From Cytobacillus oceanisediminis (GTDB taxonomy: Bacteria > Bacillota > Bacilli > Bacillales > Cytobacillaceae), in contig NZ_SOEE01000001.1 of assembly GCF_004366035.1 (NCBI RefSeq), forward strand, positions 744,001 to 808,000: a stretch of DNA of 64,000 bases. The letters are read 5' to 3'. Positions 28,817 through 37,928 of this stretch are shown here, piece by piece. Within the stretch, counting starts at the first letter, position 1; every line of letters starts with the position of its first letter. The notes beneath the pieces were generated by a model. That model searched no databases, was not told where the DNA came from, and saw nothing but the letters and a program-made list of their open reading frames with translations. The translations under genes were made by a program, and so were the position numbers.

Positions 28817-30021
28817 ACTGTCACCTTCTTGCTGTTTTGAACAATGCTCTGTACCTTTGTAGGCAATCCCCAAAGCTTAATAAAGCCCACTGCCGCATTA
28901 TGGTCAAATTCATCATCAGAAGTATAAGTTGCTAACTTTTCATCGTACAGGGAATAAGGCGATTTTCTTCCTTCAACAATCGCATGGCCTTTAAACAGCT
29001 TCACTCTTACTGTTCCTGTAACAAAGGTTTGTGTCTCTTTCAGGAAAGCTGTTAAAGCATTGTTAAGCTGAGAGAACCACAATCCCTCGTATATAAGCTC
29101 AGCCACTTTTTTCTCAATAACCGGTTTAAAGTGGGCCATTTCTTTTACCATCGTTAAATCCTCAAGCTCTTTATGTGCTTTAAGAAGTGTCATTGCTCCC
29201 GGACACTCGTAAACTTCACGGGACTTGATTCCGACAAGCCGATTTTCCACATGATCGATACGCCCAACTCCATGCTTGCCTGCAACCTCATTCAGTTCGG
29301 CAATAAGCTCGGAAAGCTTCATACTTTTGCCATTCAAGCTGACTGGTACACCCTTTTCAAAGCCGATTTCAACCGTATCAGGTGTATCAGGTGCTTTTTC
29401 AAGAGAAACAGTAAGATCGTATGCATCTTCCGGAGGAGCTGCCCATGGATCTTCCAGGACTCCGCACTCATTGCTTCTGCCCCATAGGTTTTGATCAATG
29501 CTGTATGGAGAATCCAGATTAATTGGGATGGGGATATTGTTTTGTTTTGCATATTCAATTTCTTCCTCACGTGACCAGCTCCACTCACGAACCGGAGCTA
29601 ACACCTGAAGATCAGGGTTTAGGGCCTGTATTGCCACTTCAAAACGAACCTGGTCATTTCCTTTGCCGGTACATCCATGCGCGACTGCTACTGCACCTTC
29701 TTTTTCTGCTACTTCAACAAGCTTTTTGGCAATCAGCGGGCGTGAAAGTGCAGAGACTAATGGATACTTATTTTCATATAAGGCATGTGCCTGCAGCGCT
29801 ATTAATGCATATTCATTAGCAAATTCCTCTTTTGCATCAATCACATATGATTGGACAGCTCCAACAGTTAAAGCTTTTTTCTGGATAAAGTTCAGATCTT
29901 TTCCTTCACCAACGTCAAGGCAGCAGGCAACAACAGCATAACCTTGATCCTGCAGCCATTTAACCGCAACTGATGTATCCAAACCGCCCGAGTATGCAAG
30001 AACAACTTTATTTTGTGACAT
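28813..30021 (-). CDS. argG: Argininosuccinate synthase
   Basis: A 402-residue ATP-dependent synthase joining citrulline and aspartate. [15 protein letters not shown] (residues 9-23) is the PP-loop, ACCLDVG follows, and [14 protein letters not shown] and DENLWGRS-like [12 protein letters not shown] bind substrates. AGGAGG precedes the ATG. First gene of argGH. An ARG-box-like sequence lies just upstream. Confidence 0.97.
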   Translation of the reverse strand: MSQNKVVLAYSGGLDTSVAVKWLQDQGYAVVACCLDVGEGKDLNFIQKKALTVGAVQSYVIDAKEEFANEYALIALQAHALYENKYPLVSALSRPLIAKKLVEVAEKEGAVAVAHGCTGKGNDQVRFEVAIQALNPDLQVLAPVREWSWSREEEIEYAKQNNIPIPINLDSPYSIDQNLWGRSNECGVLEDPWAAPPEDAYDLTVSLEKAPDTPDTVEIGFEKGVPVSLNGKSMKLSELIAELNEVAGKHGVGRIDHVENRLVGIKSREVYECPGAMTLLKAHKELEDLTMVKEMAHFKPVIEKKVAELIYEGLWFSQLNNALTAFLKETQTFVTGTVRVKLFKGHAIVEGRKSPYSLYDEKLATYTSDDEFDHNAAVGFIKLWGLPTKVQSIVQNSKKVTV

Positions 30022-30044
30022 TTATATTTCCTCCTTAGATTATA

Positions 30045-30081
30045 CGTATAAATATACAGATAAATTATGTTTTTATTCATT
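30045..30081 (-). promoter_or_regulatory. ARG-box-like operator upstream of argG
   Basis: Minus strand AATGAATAAAAACATAAT (within 30064-30081) resembles the ArgR/AhrC ARG box (CATGAATAAAAATKCAAK). A weaker AT-rich half follows. It lies 24-60 bases before the argG start. Confidence 0.5.
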
Positions 30082-30173
30082 TATTATTCTCTTACTTTAA
30101 CAACCTTTTCTTTAAAAATCAATACTTATTCTAAAAAATGTATAAAAATAAATATAATTTCCCCAATAAAAAA

Positions 30174-30202
30174 AGGCAAAAGGCCCATTTTGGCTTTTGC
30201 CT
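30174..30202 (-). terminator. Terminator of the PBP4B-like gene
   Basis: GGCAAAAGCC pairs with its complement with one bulged base, followed on the minus strand by seven T. Confidence 0.65.
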
Positions 30203-30210
30203 GTAATAGT

Positions 30211-31602
30211 TTAGTCATTTAATGCATCATAAACCGCTGAAATTACACTTCCATACTGACTGATGCTGTAGATGTCACCTTGAAACTTATGCGGATCTTT
30301 TAATGGATCGATGACTGGAGAATGTTTTTTATTTGTCAGGAGTGCGATAGCTAAATTATTTTCCCTGTCTATCACCGTTACCGTTCCTGTCCAGCCAGTA
30401 TGCCCAAATACCTTTTTCCCGGCATACTGGCTGAACATCCACTCCATACTTGAATCTCCGTTCAGACGCCAGCCTAACCCATATGTAGGATTCATATCAT
30501 ATGGTTCTACAAACTTATCAATTGTTCGTTTATCAAATATCTTTACATTTCCATAGCCCCCATCATTAAGCATCACCTGCATCAGTACAGCAAGATCTGA
30601 AGTTGTGGAAAAGAGGCCAGCATGCCCGGATATTCCATCCATTGAATAAAAAGACTTCTCATCATGGACCTCTCCCTGGAGAGTATAGGTCCGGATATTA
30701 GGGAAGGAAATGACCCCATCCCTGGTGTTGCCGTGTAATTCAGTTGCAGCGAAATCCTTTTCTTTGAATCCCTTGCGGAGCGGATTAAATAATGTTTGCT
30801 TTAACCCTAAAGGCTTATAGATTTGATTCTCAGTATAATCGTCAAGCTGCATTCCCGTTATATTTTCAATAATAAATCCCAGCAGCATATAGTCAATGTC
30901 ACTGTAAACCTGTCTGGTGCCAGGTTCATACTGAAGGGGAGTTTTTAAAATCATGGAAAGCGTTTTACTGCGTTCCTGGGAATACAATTCTCCCGCCCTT
31001 TCAGGATTATGATAATGGATGCTTGAAGGAAACCCGGCAGTATGATGAAGCAAGTCGATTATCCGGAGTTCACCTTTCCCTTTTATTTCATCGTCCGCTG
31101 AATCTTTAAATGCAGGAAAATAATGCTGAATTTTTTCTTCAAGATTGATCTTTCCTTCACTGACAAGATGCTGCAGTGAAAAGTTAACGGCATACATTTT
31201 CGTGTTTGATGCTAAATCAAACATGGTTTTTGTCTTCATTTTCAGCGGATGATTTAATGGATCTGATTCATCAAAGGTTTTGGCTGAACCATATGCGGAG
31301 TTTTTAACTATCTTTCCATCTTTAATTACGACCAAAGCTGCTCCTGGAAAACCATTTTCTATTTCTCCCTCGATCAGCTTATCAACCTCGCTGAGCTTTT
31401 TGGAAGAAAAGCCTGCATCCTCGGGGCGCTTTGCTTTTGACAAAGTTGGATATTCTAATGGTTTTTTATGTTTAAAGACATGTTCTTCTGAGCTGCTGCT
31501 ATCTGTTATGCCCAATTCTTCTCCTAAGGCTGCAATGGGATAAGGCAAAAGCAAACTCAACACCAGGCCAAAAACTGTTAAGCGTGTTATAAACCTTTTC
31601 AT
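30211..31602 (-). CDS. PBP4B/YfeW-type serine hydrolase (beta-lactamase family), secreted
   Basis: A 463-residue exported protein. An N-terminal signal peptide (about residues 1-28, basic MKR then a hydrophobic core) precedes a class C beta-lactamase/DD-peptidase fold. The nucleophile motif is Ser132-N-T-Lys135 in FDLASNTKMYA. YSDIDY supplies the tyrosine motif and FGHTGWTG the HTG motif. It resembles E. coli YfeW (PBP4B) and B. subtilis YbbE, so a D-Ala-D-Ala peptidase or wall-recycling role is likely but unproven. It stands alone between argG and a divergent gene. Confidence 0.8.
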   Translation of the reverse strand: MKRFITRLTVFGLVLSLLLPYPIAALGEELGITDSSSSEEHVFKHKKPLEYPTLSKAKRPEDAGFSSKKLSEVDKLIEGEIENGFPGAALVVIKDGKIVKNSAYGSAKTFDESDPLNHPLKMKTKTMFDLASNTKMYAVNFSLQHLVSEGKINLEEKIQHYFPAFKDSADDEIKGKGELRIIDLLHHTAGFPSSIHYHNPERAGELYSQERSKTLSMILKTPLQYEPGTRQVYSDIDYMLLGFIIENITGMQLDDYTENQIYKPLGLKQTLFNPLRKGFKEKDFAATELHGNTRDGVISFPNIRTYTLQGEVHDEKSFYSMDGISGHAGLFSTTSDLAVLMQVMLNDGGYGNVKIFDKRTIDKFVEPYDMNPTYGLGWRLNGDSSMEWMFSQYAGKKVFGHTGWTGTVTVIDRENNLAIALLTNKKHSPVIDPLKDPHKFQGDIYSISQYGSVISAVYDALND

Positions 31603-31842
31603 ATTCTCCCCCTTTTAAATTATTTAAATATTCTTAATAATTAATATGTTAGCCGATTTCTATTAAATCTGTAAACCAAGCCCATAGCTTTTCCGTCAAA
31701 TCAGTACTTGTGAACCAAGTTCACGTATTTCCATTAGTTCCATAGTAGTGTCTGCAAAAAAAGATTCAATACTAAAACATCCATGCACCATAAACACCTT
31801 TATAGTAAAATAAAGACAAGATTATCGTTTGGGGGATTCATA

Positions 31843-32157
31843 ATGGAGGAGCATTTTTCACATAATCACCGTCTTGGCATTCCTATACCCGCCTTTGACC
31901 GGGATTGGGATGAATATTCACCAAAAACACAGCAGTTGATCCTGTTTCATTGGGAAAAAATAAGAGGCAGGATTCCAGATCGTATTGCTGAGCTTGAAGC
32001 GGGTATCAACAGGAAACAGGCTGAGCTATCAGATGAGGGTAATTTCGAAAGATCATGCAGACTTAACAGTGAAATTTCAGAACTGGCATCAGTCATAAAT
32101 GATCTGTGGCTATGGTATCGAACGAATCAGGATATTACAGGGAAAATGCATTCATAA
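31843..32157 (+). CDS. Uncharacterised 104-residue soluble protein
   Basis: A 104-residue protein with no signal or membrane segment. The N-terminal half is rich in aromatic and charged residues (HRLGIPIPAFDRDWDEYSP). The C-terminal half is predicted helical (RIPDRIAELEAGINRKQAEL, then SEISELASVINDLWLWYR), suggesting a small coiled coil or helical hairpin. GGGGG precedes this ATG. The open frame's upstream ATG at 31783 has no ribosome site. I do not recognise a named family. The stop codon directly abuts repeat B5. Confidence 0.7.
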   Translation: MEEHFSHNHRLGIPIPAFDRDWDEYSPKTQQLILFHWEKIRGRIPDRIAELEAGINRKQAELSDEGNFERSCRLNSEISELASVINDLWLWYRTNQDITGKMHS

Positions 32158-32326
32158 AAAAGCGGAAGCGCCTTGCCCAAGAAGGAATGCAGACTAAGAA
32201 CCCCTCGTCCTCCAAGAAGCTGCCGCTTTCAGTCGTGTAATGTTTAATGCTGCCGAGGCCTTCTTTGTCCTGTGGGCCTCAACTTGAGGGGGAGGCTGCA
32301 TGCGCTAGACAGTTCTCAAAGTTCAA
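32155..32326. repeat. Repeat family B, copy B5 (long form, with shared module)
   Basis: Starts at the stop codon of the 104-residue gene with AAAAGCGGAAGCGCCTTGCC and ends GCGCTAGACAGTTCTCAAAG. Its interior (32190-32275) is the reverse complement of the ACATCGCACGACCGAAAGC/CTTTTGGGAGGA module seen in B4 and C1. Confidence 0.7.
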
Positions 32327-32351
32327 AAATTATAATTCCCTATCTTCTTAA

Positions 32352-32382
32352 AAAAAACCTTTCCGCATCGGAAAGGTTTTTT
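32352..32382 (-). terminator. moaB terminator
   Basis: AAAAAACCTTTCCG (32352-32365) pairs with CGGAAAGGTTTTTT (32369-32382), loop CAT. A perfect 14-bp stem after moaB. Confidence 0.8.
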
Positions 32383-32387
32383 GCCCT

Positions 32388-32900
32388 TTATAAATCTTTT
32401 CTTAGTTCCCTGACAATATGCCCGAGTTCAGGCAAAATCAGCTTATTCATCGCAAGGCGAACTGCCCCGGATGATCCTGGTGTTGAGAAAACGGCTTTAT
32501 TTTGCACTGTGCCTGCAGCAGCTCGTGAAAGAATGGCCGCAGACCCGATATCTTCCGTATAGCTTAGCATCCTGAACAATTCGCCGAATCCGTCAATTTC
32601 TTTATCAAATAATTCTCTTACTGTCTCAATAGTGACGTCTCTTAACGCAATTCCAGTGCCTCCATTTGTAAGCACAGCATCAATGCCGGGGTTTCCACAC
32701 CCTTTTAATACGGCCTTGCGAATGAGACTTCCTTCATCCTTGACGATTTCATAGTCAGCTATGACATGTCCTGCCTCTTCCAGCAGGCGGATCATCAGCT
32801 TTCCGCTTTTATCCGTTTCCTTATCTCTCGTATCACTCACGGTGACCACTTTGCACCTAATTTCTTTTGGCGCTTCTTTTTTATGCTCGAATGTACTCAT
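32388..32900 (-). CDS. moaB: Molybdopterin adenylyltransferase-like protein MoaB
   Basis: A 170-residue MogA/MoaB fold protein of molybdenum cofactor synthesis. VVTVSDTRD near the N-terminus, VLTNGGTGIALRDVTIE (the molybdopterin-binding loop) and FSTPGSSGAVRLAMNKLILPELGHI are typical. AAGGTGA precedes the ATG. It stands outside any moa operon, next to ackA as in B. subtilis, so other cofactor genes must lie elsewhere. Confidence 0.94.
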   Translation of the reverse strand: MSTFEHKKEAPKEIRCKVVTVSDTRDKETDKSGKLMIRLLEEAGHVIADYEIVKDEGSLIRKAVLKGCGNPGIDAVLTNGGTGIALRDVTIETVRELFDKEIDGFGELFRMLSYTEDIGSAAILSRAAAGTVQNKAVFSTPGSSGAVRLAMNKLILPELGHIVRELRKDL

Positions 32901-32941
32901 TTGGCATCACCTTTACTTAAAAATCATAGTTATCCGGGAGT

Positions 32942-33781
32942 TTACCGCTGATTGTTTTTTCTATGCAAATATCTCATTTGATAATACTTATGAGCGAAAT
33001 CTGTTACCTTTCTTGTCAGCTGATAATTAGTTCCGGCTCCAATGGCCATGCTGATGAAAGGAATTCCTTGAACGGATTTTCTCCGAAAAAAGTAAATAGC
33101 CATCGCTTTAAAAAGCTGCTTCATTGGCTGCTCAATCCAGGTTATATCAGTCAATTCTTCTTTTCCTTCATAAAAATAGAATTCTTCCTGATTCTTCAGC
33201 TCGTTCATTAATTCTTCCCAAGCGCTGCCCTGCATGCGCGGCGGCAGTGTTGCAGCGTGAAAAACCTTAAGAGAGCTCATCATTTCGAATGGTGTATTGA
33301 CTTCAAAACCATAGGTCATCGCAATCAGCTGGACCGCACGAAGATTAATAACCGCCATAGCAGGAATATCTGTACCCAGCATGAGTGAGCTGCCTGAACC
33401 TGCAATGCCGCCTTGCGCAAAAGAATAAAGACGATGCCGGGCAATCTGCTGTTGAGCTATGTATTGAAGCTGGTCGATAGTCAATTGCTTAAGGTCTTCA
33501 ATCGTCTCAATATCAGAATGAAAAACACGGCCTGCCGTCAAAATGCGTTCTTTCGCATCCATTTGAAGCTGTGAGCCTTGAATAAGCGCATGAAGATGAA
33601 ACAGCCAGCTATCCATTGCTGAAAAAAACTGCTGCTGAACTTCTTCAGGCAATAGTGAGAAAGACCTTTCCAATGATTTATCATAAACCATTTCCAAATC
33701 ATTGGGCTCATAATTCAACAGATTGTTCTCCCATTCCTGAATACCGGTCAAAACACTTTCTTCCCGTTCGTTCAATGGCAT
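32942..33781 (-). CDS. EcsC family protein
   Basis: A 279-residue protein with EcsC-family features: a helical N-terminal half and the glycine-rich central segment SFAQGGIAGSGSSLMLGTDIPAMAVINLRAVQLIAMTYG (split here by function as a hydrophobic hairpin, residues about 131-169). A second hydrophobic stretch is near FISMAIGAGTNYQLT. EcsC is associated with an ABC exporter in B. subtilis, but this gene stands apart from ecsAB and has no assigned role. GGGAGG lies 7 bases before this ATG. The first 36 codons of the open frame lack a ribosome site. Confidence 0.8.
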   Translation of the reverse strand: MPLNEREESVLTGIQEWENNLLNYEPNDLEMVYDKSLERSFSLLPEEVQQQFFSAMDSWLFHLHALIQGSQLQMDAKERILTAGRVFHSDIETIEDLKQLTIDQLQYIAQQQIARHRLYSFAQGGIAGSGSSLMLGTDIPAMAVINLRAVQLIAMTYGFEVNTPFEMMSSLKVFHAATLPPRMQGSAWEELMNELKNQEEFYFYEGKEELTDITWIEQPMKQLFKAMAIYFFRRKSVQGIPFISMAIGAGTNYQLTRKVTDFAHKYYQMRYLHRKNNQR

Positions 33782-33919
33782 CGCAATACCTCCCAAAACA
33801 TTTTTTCTTGGACTCAGTATAGCATAAGTCAGATGATGAATTCTCCTTCCGCCTGGCGGGCACTTAATCTCAATAAAACAAAAAAGCAAGAGCGTTAAGC
33901 CCTTGCTTTGTTATGATTG

Positions 33920-35107
33920 TTATTTAGACAATCTTAATACATCACGTGCAATCATGACTTCTTCATTTGTTGGGATAATCATGACTTTAACTGGTGAATG
34001 AGGGTAGTTAATGAACGCTTCTTCACCGCGTACTTTATTTAATGCAGGATCCCAGTATACGCCCATGAATTCCAGCCCCTGCAGAACACGATCACGGATG
34101 ACATCACTATTTTCACCGATTCCGGCTGTGAAGATGATCGCATCTACGCCATACATTCGGGATGCATAGGATCCGATATATTTATGGATTCTGTTTGCGA
34201 ATACTTCAAGAGCCAATTCTGCTCTTTCATTTCCTTCAACAGCTTGAACTTCAATATCGCGAAGATCACTAGAGAAACCGGAAACACCCAGCATACCGCT
34301 CTTTTTATTAAGAACGTCAAGAACTTCATCTGCATTCTTCCCCGTCTTTTCCATAATGAATGGAATAAGTGCAGGGTCAATGTTACCTGAACGCGTACCC
34401 ATTGTAACACCCGCTAACGGAGTGAATCCCATTGAAGTATCGATTGACTTTCCGCCTTCAATTGCAGTAATACTCGCTCCATTTCCTAAATGGCAGGAAA
34501 TGAGGCGAAGCTGTTCAAGCGGACGGCCAAGCATTTCTGCAGCACGCTCTGATACATATTTATGTGAAGTGCCATGGAATCCATACTTTCGAATGCCATA
34601 TTTCTCATAATACTCATATGGCAAGCTATATAGGAATGAGCTTTCAGGCATTGTCTGATGAAATGCTGTATCAAATACGGCCACTGCAGGCACATTTGGA
34701 AGAACCTGCTGGAATGCTTTAATTCCCGTAATATTTGCCGGGTTGTGAAGAGGTGCAAGTTCAGAAAGTTCATCTATTTTCGAAAGCACTTCTTCCGTAA
34801 TGACTACAGAATCGTTAAATGCCTCACCGCCGTGTACAACACGATGGCCAATGCCTTCAATTTCATCAAGAGATTTAATAATCCCAAGATTTGTTAATTT
34901 ATCAAGCAGGATTTTAACCGCAACTGCATGATCAGGAATATCAGTTACTTCCTTGATTTTTTCGCCATTTACAGAAATATTGAAGACTGCGTTATCCAGC
35001 CCAATACGCTCGATTAATCCTTTCGTAATAACTTCTTCACTCGGCATGTCAAATAATTGAAATTTTAACGAAGAACTGCCGGCATTGATTGCTATGATTT
35101 TTGCCAT
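33920..35107 (-). CDS. ackA: Acetate kinase
   Basis: A 395-residue acetate kinase converting acetyl phosphate and ADP to acetate and ATP in overflow metabolism. [13 protein letters not shown] (residues 6-18), [19 protein letters not shown] with the catalytic region, [23 protein letters not shown] and FTAGIGENS are the family signatures. AAAGGAG precedes the ATG. A cre site about 190 bp upstream fits CcpA activation, as known for B. subtilis ackA. Confidence 0.97.
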   Translation of the reverse strand: MAKIIAINAGSSSLKFQLFDMPSEEVITKGLIERIGLDNAVFNISVNGEKIKEVTDIPDHAVAVKILLDKLTNLGIIKSLDEIEGIGHRVVHGGEAFNDSVVITEEVLSKIDELSELAPLHNPANITGIKAFQQVLPNVPAVAVFDTAFHQTMPESSFLYSLPYEYYEKYGIRKYGFHGTSHKYVSERAAEMLGRPLEQLRLISCHLGNGASITAIEGGKSIDTSMGFTPLAGVTMGTRSGNIDPALIPFIMEKTGKNADEVLDVLNKKSGMLGVSGFSSDLRDIEVQAVEGNERAELALEVFANRIHKYIGSYASRMYGVDAIIFTAGIGENSDVIRDRVLQGLEFMGVYWDPALNKVRGEEAFINYPHSPVKVMIIPTNEEVMIARDVLRLSK

Positions 35108-35296
35108 AAAGCTACCGCTCCTTTAGAAGATGTTCAAAGGGACTTCATTGTCTCTCCAAACCCATACTTTTATATAACAATGTGTGATACGACACTAGAA
35201 GTAATACAACTTTATTTTGTGCATCGTCCACAATTAATATCTCTCAATTTTCCATTTAAACACTGTAAGCAATACATTTCAAGAAGCACCTTGCAA

Positions 35297-35310
35297 TGGT
35301 ATCGTTTACA
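35297..35310 (-). promoter_or_regulatory. cre site upstream of ackA
   Basis: Minus strand TGTAAACGATACCA matches TGWNANCGNTNWCA at 13 of 14 positions. A weaker TGTAAGCAATAC lies nearby on the plus strand (about 35266-35277). The distance upstream suits CcpA activation. The 291-bp gap between ytxK and ackA holds this site and the ytxK terminator; no definite -10 was read. Confidence 0.55.
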
Positions 35311-35356
35311 TGATAAATTAAATATTTTCTGATACTTCCCTATATTAATACATTTA

Positions 35357-35389
35357 AAAAAGAAGCCGGCAAAATGCTCGGCTTCTTTT
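35357..35389 (-). terminator. ytxK terminator
   Basis: AAAGAAGCCG pairs with CGGCTTCTTT around an 8-10 base loop, with A/T tracts on both sides. Confidence 0.65.
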
Positions 35390-35398
35390 CGTTTATCC

Positions 35399-36382
35399 TT
35401 ATTTGCTTTCTTTAAACCAGACATCAATTTTCTTGAGAATTTTTTCAGCTTCTGCTGTTTTGGATAAGCTGGGCAAGTTGACCAGCAGAGCCTGCTTAGG
35501 CGGAGTGACTCCATCCCCTTTTTTCTGAAGGATAAATATGCTTTTGGCCGCTTTTTCATTTTTGAACATGGTAAGCGGAAGCTGGACCAAACCTTGAATA
35601 TAGGCATTTTCCTTAATGAATTCATGCAGCTTTGGTGCCTGTTCACTTTCAAACAGCCCATTTGGAATGATAAAAAATAAATATCCTCCAGATTTGACAT
35701 GATTCATGCTCTGCTCAATAAATAAGTGATGGGAATAGGAATTTCCCTCATCTGCTTTTAACTTATACTCAGCTGAACGGACATCATTCGGATAATAGCC
35801 AATAGGCAGATCACTCACTACAGCATCAGCAGCTTCTATAAACAGGGGCTCAAGGCTATCCTGGTTAAAAAATTGAATGGGATGTTCCTGTAAATTGGCA
35901 TTTATATAAGCAAGCTTAATTAATAAATCGTCAATCTCAATCCCAGTTGCCTCAACGGTTTTATCCTTTTGGTGATTCATAACGGTTGTCAATAAATTTC
36001 CTGTTCCTACTGCAGGATCCAGCAGGCGAAAACTTTTTTCCTGAATGAATTTTTCGACCAGATACCCCATTAGCATGCCTACTGCATCAGGAGTCATTTG
36101 ATGATTTGGCTGGACGTTTTCTTTCATGCCTTTTAATATGGCAAGCTGAAAGGATTTTCTAATCTCTTCTTTTGTGCAGCTGCTTAAGTTAATGGATTCA
36201 TAACTCTTCCTAAGCCTTTTAACTGTTAATTCGCTAAGCTCATCTTGAAGAATGCTTTCATGGAATAAATTCTCTCCTGTTTCAGCAAGAGCTTCCAGGT
36301 ATGTAGAATGCAGTTCTTCCTGCATAATTGTAGCCGTTTCATTTAAAATCGTAAATAAATCCTCAACCGGAGTTATTTTCAC
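35399..36382 (-). CDS. ytxK: Class I SAM-dependent DNA methyltransferase-like protein YtxK
   Basis: A 327-residue protein. A helical N-terminal domain (about 1-95) precedes an N6-adenine-methyltransferase-like core: QMTPDAVGMLMGYLV, LLDPAVGTGNLLTTV (SAM loop, about 119-133) and VVSDLPIGYYP where the usual catalytic NPP(Y/F) is replaced by SDLPIGYY. The changed catalytic motif makes DNA methylation doubtful. B. subtilis YtxK sits in the same place beside ackA and tpx. The start GTG has GGGAGG 8 bases upstream. Confidence 0.87.
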   Translation of the reverse strand: MKITPVEDLFTILNETATIMQEELHSTYLEALAETGENLFHESILQDELSELTVKRLRKSYESINLSSCTKEEIRKSFQLAILKGMKENVQPNHQMTPDAVGMLMGYLVEKFIQEKSFRLLDPAVGTGNLLTTVMNHQKDKTVEATGIEIDDLLIKLAYINANLQEHPIQFFNQDSLEPLFIEAADAVVSDLPIGYYPNDVRSAEYKLKADEGNSYSHHLFIEQSMNHVKSGGYLFFIIPNGLFESEQAPKLHEFIKENAYIQGLVQLPLTMFKNEKAAKSIFILQKKGDGVTPPKQALLVNLPSLSKTAEAEKILKKIDVWFKESK

Positions 36383-36499
36383 AGCTTATTCCTCCCGTCC
36401 TTATTCTTTTTCCTATTTTAAATGGCTTTTGTTTCATTCACAAGTTTGGTGCAGAGTGAAGAAGTGAAAAATCCTATAGAATGTTGTTTATCTAATAAA

Positions 36500-36690
36500 T
36501 GATGCCCGCTGATTTCAGCTCGGGGCACTTGCTTTCCGCAGGGAGGAATGAGAGCCTCCTCGGCTTCCCATGCAGGGTCTCTCAACTCCCTCTCATCCCG
36601 GAGAACATTGAATATGCTTCCTCGAACTACACTGCACGAAGAAAATGCGGTAGCATTTTCGAGAATCAAGTGCCCTCCGCTCCAATCAAT
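36500..36690. repeat. Repeat family A, copy A2
   Basis: Closest relative of A1. Arms GGGCACTTG (36523-36531) and CAAGTGCCC (36667-36675) pair perfectly and differ from A1 by a compensated base pair. The interior has the same CACGAAG then AAATGCGGTAGCATTT hairpin. An 83-codon minus-strand frame over it is not credible as a gene. The rest of 36383-36818 is spacer with the tpx terminator at its end. Confidence 0.7.
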
Positions 36691-36777
36691 TGGTTAAAAT
36701 TAGTTTGCAGCTAATTTCTTACGAAAAACAGCTAGAATAACATCTGAATCAATCAGGAAGCCAACAGCATAAAAAAT

Positions 36778-36804
36778 AAAGCTCCGGAACAAATCCGGAG
36801 CTTT
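36778..36804 (-). terminator. tpx terminator
   Basis: AAAGCTCCGG (36778-36787) pairs with CCGGAGCTTT (36795-36804) just after the tpx stop. Confidence 0.7.
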
Positions 36805-36818
36805 CAATATTCGTATAA

Positions 36819-37319
36819 TTATTTCGCTTGCTTAGCAGCTTCAACGGCTGCTTCATAGTTTGGATGATCTGTTGCTTCACTTACATATTCCGCATATGTA
36901 ACTGTGTCATTTGAATCGACAACAAAAACAGCACGAGCCAATAGGCGAAGTTCCTGGATGGCAACCCCATAAGCTTCTCCGAAAGAAAGGTCACGGTGAT
37001 CGGAAACGGTTTGAACATTTTCAATGCCTGCTGCTGCACACCAGCGTTTTTGAGCAAATGGAAGATCCACGCTTACCGTAAGAATCTTAACATTGTCAAG
37101 CTTGGAAGCTTCTTCGTTAAAACGGCGTGTCTGCGCATCACAAACTCCCGTGTCAATAGAAGGAACTACGCTGATTAGACGCACCTGCCCTTTTGAATCA
37201 GCAAGTGTTACTTCAGAAAGGTCATTAGCCAGCACCTTGAATTCAGGAGCTTTATCTCCAACTTTTACTTCATTGCCCAGCAATGTTACAGGATTTCCTT
37301 TGAACGTAATAGATGCCAT
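36819..37319 (-). CDS. tpx: Thiol peroxidase
   Basis: A 166-residue atypical two-cysteine peroxiredoxin that reduces hydroperoxides using thioredoxin. The peroxidatic cysteine is Cys60 in [11 protein letters not shown] with its conserved Thr. The resolving cysteine is Cys94 in [14 protein letters not shown] precedes the ATG. It is a single-gene unit with its own terminator and is commonly redox- or stress-responsive in Bacillus, though no operator was identified here. Confidence 0.97.
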   Translation of the reverse strand: MASITFKGNPVTLLGNEVKVGDKAPEFKVLANDLSEVTLADSKGQVRLISVVPSIDTGVCDAQTRRFNEEASKLDNVKILTVSVDLPFAQKRWCAAAGIENVQTVSDHRDLSFGEAYGVAIQELRLLARAVFVVDSNDTVTYAEYVSEATDHPNYEAAVEAAKQAK

Positions 37320-37410
37320 TTAAATCGTCCTCCTTAATCACTTATGTACAGTGTAAATAATATCTTTTCAGAATCTTTTTTGCAATTATTAAGGCTGTAT
37401 TCCAAGAAAA

Positions 37411-37439
37411 AAGTTAACTCTCCCTGGGAAAGTTAACTT
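37411..37439 (-). terminator. ytfJ terminator
   Basis: AAGTTAACTCTCCC pairs with GGGAAAGTTAACTT with one mismatch, 8 bases beyond the ytfJ stop. Confidence 0.65.
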
Positions 37440-37446
37440 CCTTTTC

Positions 37447-37911
37447 TTAGATATCAAGGTCTTGTTTCTTGCCGCTGTACTCATCATTGTTTTGATTCTG
37501 AGGCTGGCTTTGCTGATTGCCGTTTCCTCCATCTTTCTTGTTGAACATTTGCTGAATTTTATCGACGGCCTGTGGAGCAAGATCAAGAATTTTCTCATAT
37601 AAATGAGTGCTTTCATCCAGATGAACCATTTTCACCCCTTGAGAATTGACAATCAAAAAGGCGATTGGAGTGATGGAGACACCGCCGCCGCTTCCGCCGC
37701 CAAACGGGTGGCCCTTTTCCTCGCCTGATTGTCCATCAAGCATGAACTCGCTTCCTCCTGCGGCAAAGCCAAAGCCGACCTTTGAAACGGTTAAAATTAC
37801 ACTTCCATCAGGGGTTTCTACTGGATCCCCAATTATGGTGTTAACATCAATCATCTCTTTCAGGTTTTCCATGGCAGTTGTCATAAGACCTTGAATAGGA
37901 TGGTCAGACAT
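37447..37911 (-). CDS. ytfJ: GerW family sporulation protein YtfJ
   Basis: A 154-residue protein. The N-terminal DHPIQGLMTTAMENLKEMIDVNTIIGDPV and the glycine-rich FGGGSGGGVSITPIAFLIV are hallmarks of the YtfJ/GerW family. The C-terminal 30 residues are a low-complexity Asn/Gln-rich tail. The family is forespore-expressed and needed for proper spore germination in B. subtilis. It follows ytfI by 17 bp, in the same operon. Confidence 0.92.
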   Translation of the reverse strand: MSDHPIQGLMTTAMENLKEMIDVNTIIGDPVETPDGSVILTVSKVGFGFAAGGSEFMLDGQSGEEKGHPFGGGSGGGVSITPIAFLIVNSQGVKMVHLDESTHLYEKILDLAPQAVDKIQQMFNKKDGGNGNQQSQPQNQNNDEYSGKKQDLDI

Positions 37912-37928
37912 TCATTGCTCCTCCTTTT

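Noticed and set aside
35212..35700. 162-codon minus-strand frame overlapping the end of ytxK
   Set aside because: It covers the ytxK terminator and runs out of frame through real coding sequence.
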